Assembly (NCBI RefSeq): GCF_029975155.1
Contig: NZ_JARKPQ010000342.1
Coordinates: 1-64,000, forward strand
Direction: 5' to 3'
DNA: 64,000 bases
From: Propionicimonas sp.
GTDB taxonomy: Bacteria > Actinomycetota > Actinomycetes > Propionibacteriales > Propionibacteriaceae
The notes beneath the pieces were generated by a model. It made no database searches, was not told the origin of the DNA, and was given only the letters and a program-made list of their open reading frames with translations. Numbering within the stretch: the first letter of the stretch is position 1; each line of letters opens with the position of its first letter. Position numbers and translations under genes: made by a program. This document shows positions 62,220 through 64,000 of this stretch, piece by piece.

Positions 62220-63233
62220 TCAGGTCCGTCTGGACGTGAGCACCTTCTGCAGGATGATGAACACCAGCAGGAGCGCACCGATGAAGATCTTCGTCCACCA
62301 GGAGCTCAGCGTGCCCTCGAAGCTGATGATGGTCTGGATCAGCCCCAGCACCAGCACGCCCAGCGCCGAGCCGAGGACGAAGCCGTAGCCGCCGGTCAGC
62401 AGCGTGCCGCCGATCACCACGGCCGCGATCGCGTCCAGTTCGGTGCCGACCGCCGTCAGAGCGTACCCGGACAGCGTGTAGAAGGCGTAGAGGATCCCCG
62501 CGAGACCCGAGCAGAAGCCGCTGACCACGTAGACCAGCACCTTTGTCCGGGACGTGGGCAGGCCCATCAGCATGCCGGACTGCTCACCACCGCCGATCGC
62601 GTAGGCGGTGCGGCCGAAACGGGTGTACTGGAGCACCCAGACCGCCACGACCAGCACCACGAGTGCGATGATCACGCTCGGGGTGATGCTCATCCGGTAG
62701 CCCAGCGGGATCCGGGTGTTCGCCATGGCGACGAAGAACGGGTGGTCGATCGTGATCGACTCCTTGGCGATGATGTAGCACAGGCCTCTGGCCAGGAACA
62801 TGGCCGCCAGCGTCGCGATGAACGGCTGGACGGCGAACACGTGGATCATCAGCCCGACCAGCAGGCCCAGCACCGACGTGGCCACCAGGATCAGGGCGAT
62901 CACCACGACCGGATCCCAGCCGGTCTGCAGCAGCCGGGCGGCGATGATCGTCGAGAGCGCCACCACCGCGCCCACCGAGAGGTCGATGCCGCCGGTGATG
63001 ATCACGAAGCTCATCCCCACCGCGAGCACGATCAGGTAGGCGTTGTCGATCAGCAGGTTGAGCAGCACCTGGCCGGCGAAGAAGCCGTGGTAGCGCAGGC
63101 CACCGACCGCGTACATGAGCACGAACAGCACGGCGGTGACCAGCACCGGACCGGACTTCGGGCTGGTGAACACCTCGGTGGTCTTGCGCCAGGCGCGGGC
63201 CAGCCCCGAGGACGGGGTCGCGAGGGCGGTCAT
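62220..63233 (-). CDS. yjfF: Galactofuranose-type ABC transporter permease (YjfF-like)
   Basis: 337 residues with about ten hydrophobic segments of the ribose/galactofuranose BPD_transp_2 family. Markers: ITGGIDLSVGAVVALSTII, VQPFIATLAAMFLARGLCYI, AIGGGEQSGMLMGLP and AIAAVVIGGTLLTGGYGFVLG. Within this family the KESITIDHPFF and RYHGFF segments match YjfF. It overlaps the preceding permease by 4 bases (ATGA). Together they would import galactofuranose or a related sugar across the membrane; the binding protein and ATPase are presumably upstream, outside the window. Confidence 0.88.
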   Translation of the reverse strand: MTALATPSSGLARAWRKTTEVFTSPKSGPVLVTAVLFVLMYAVGGLRYHGFFAGQVLLNLLIDNAYLIVLAVGMSFVIITGGIDLSVGAVVALSTIIAARLLQTGWDPVVVIALILVATSVLGLLVGLMIHVFAVQPFIATLAAMFLARGLCYIIAKESITIDHPFFVAMANTRIPLGYRMSITPSVIIALVVLVVAVWVLQYTRFGRTAYAIGGGEQSGMLMGLPTSRTKVLVYVVSGFCSGLAGILYAFYTLSGYALTAVGTELDAIAAVVIGGTLLTGGYGFVLGSALGVLVLGLIQTIISFEGTLSSWWTKIFIGALLLVFIILQKVLTSRRT

Positions 63234-64000
63234 CGGGTCACCGCCAGGTCGGCCACCGGCTTCGACGTCCGGGTTCGCGAGCGCGACCGCCAGCGGGCGA
63301 ACGCCGCGGCGGTGGTCGGCGACTGCAGCAGGCAGACCGCGGTGACGACCGCCGCCTTGAAGACCATGGTGGCGATCGGGGGGATGCCCACCGTGTAGAC
63401 CGTCGTGACCAGGGTCTGGATGACGAGGGCGCCGACCAGGGTGCCCGCCAGCGAGTAGCGCCCGCCGTTCAGCGAGGTGCCGCCGATCACGACGGCGAGG
63501 ATCGCGTCCAGCTCGATGAACAGGCCGGTGTTGTTGGCGTCCGCGGCGGTCTGGTTGGACGTGAGGATGAGCCCGGCGATCGCCGCCAGGACCGCACAGA
63601 AGGCGTAGACGGTGAAGATCAGGCCGCGGGCCCGGACGCCGGCCTGGCGGCTGGCTTCCGGGTTGATGCCCACGCTCTCGATCAGCAGGCCGAGCGCGGT
63701 CCGGCGGGTCAGCAGCGCCGCCGCCGCGAAGATCAGGACGCCGACGATCGTCGCCACCGGGATCCCGGCCAGGAAGCCGGCACCGAGGAACTTGAACGGG
63801 TCGCTGCGGACGGTGAGGATCTGGCCCTCGGTGATCAGCATCGCGATGCCGCGTCCGGCGGTCATCAGGATCAGGGTCGCGATGATCGGCTGGATGTTCA
63901 GCACGGCCACCAGGAAGCCGTTCCAGATGCCCATCAGCAGCGCGAGGCCGACCGCGGCGAGCACCGCGACGCCGACGGTGCCGACACTGTTCGGATCGCT
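63230..64000 (-). CDS. ytfT: Galactofuranose-type ABC transporter permease (YtfT-like), C-terminal part
   Basis: 257 residues visible, running off the right edge with the start missing. The family blocks are present: LVAVLNIQPIIATLILMTAG, LIESVGINPEASRQAGVRAR, AILAVVIGGTSLNGGRYSLA and GALVIQTLVTTVYTVGIPP. In E. coli ytfQRT-yjfF encodes the galactofuranose importer, with ytfT directly before yjfF as here. The C-terminal tail is basic and Arg-rich. Confidence 0.88.
   Translation of the reverse strand, partial: SDPNSVGTVGVAVLAAVGLALLMGIWNGFLVAVLNIQPIIATLILMTAGRGIAMLITEGQILTVRSDPFKFLGAGFLAGIPVATIVGVLIFAAAALLTRRTALGLLIESVGINPEASRQAGVRARGLIFTVYAFCAVLAAIAGLILTSNQTAADANNTGLFIELDAILAVVIGGTSLNGGRYSLAGTLVGALVIQTLVTTVYTVGIPPIATMVFKAAVVTAVCLLQSPTTAAAFARWRSRSRTRTSKPVADLAVTR

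Overview
The window is about 70% GC throughout, uses GTG starts often, and its genes overlap by 4 bases (ATGA/GTGA) in several operons. Together with LuxR-type and SigE-type regulators, polyphosphate glucokinase, DUF1707 and a LAxTG sortase signal, this points to a high-GC actinobacterium. A member of the Propionibacteriales is a reasonable but unproven guess. The window starts inside an MFS transporter gene and ends inside a sugar ABC permease gene.

Layout. 1-5.6 kb: MFS exporter, a degraded small-protein gene, a toxin-antitoxin pair whose toxin is frameshifted, an acyltransferase and a large LuxR/LAL regulator. 5.8-9.3 kb: a 1162-residue sortase-anchored surface protein. 9.3-15.7 kb: an HTH regulator/SRPBCC operon with a palindromic operator, tRNA-Gly(CCC), a small LuxR regulator, and membrane-stress-like genes (DUF1707/LiaF-like, two PH-domain proteins, MgtC). 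15.7-20.2 kb: galE, ppgK, argS, sanA-like. 20.3-42.8 kb: a wall-glycopolymer (teichoic-acid-like) region. It holds a TagD-oxidoreductase fusion, a TarI/IspD-SDR fusion, three TagF-like polymerases, a pyruvyltransferase-like protein, a GT61 glycosyltransferase and a TagGH-type exporter. Three secreted enzymes of phosphodiesterase folds (two EEP, one PLD) lie among them, as does pgi. 42.9-49.3 kb: wall and surface genes (SH3b/peptidase-like, PT-rich stalk, VanY-like), a degenerate KDPG-aldolase-like protein, PEBP and a DUF4031-HD fusion. 49.4-55.7 kb: a tandem-fused 6-phosphofructokinase, a SigE-family sigma factor with a membrane partner, an alcohol dehydrogenase and an M50 protease. 55.8-59.4 kb: a Calvin-cycle module with form II RuBisCO divergent from an FBPase-like gene and phosphoribulokinase. 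60.1-64 kb: galM, a LacI regulator and two YtfT/YjfF-type galactofuranose permeases.

How the genes fit together. The glycopolymer genes could make CDP-activated polyols (TagD and TarI domains), polymerise them (TagF paralogues) and export them (TagGH), while secreted phosphodiesterase-type enzymes might trim the product. Central carbon genes (ppgK, pgi, tandem PFK, RuBisCO, PRK, galE/galM) are scattered between them. The most striking single gene is the class I FBPase homologue between RuBisCO and PRK: nearly all residues that bind catalytic metal are replaced, so it looks like a pseudoenzyme in an otherwise intact Calvin module.

The intergenic DNA is rich in repeats. Family A is a hairpin built on TGAACGGnAAnGGGAC; it sits at or next to stop codons and twice supplies the stop codon. 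Family B is CGTCATCCCGG...GGGATGACG. Family C is GGTCGAGCTTGTCGAGACC and its tandem derivatives. Family D is two 208-bp modules, each with two 78-bp units separated by exactly 52 bp. All functional calls rest on reading motifs by eye; no database search was possible.
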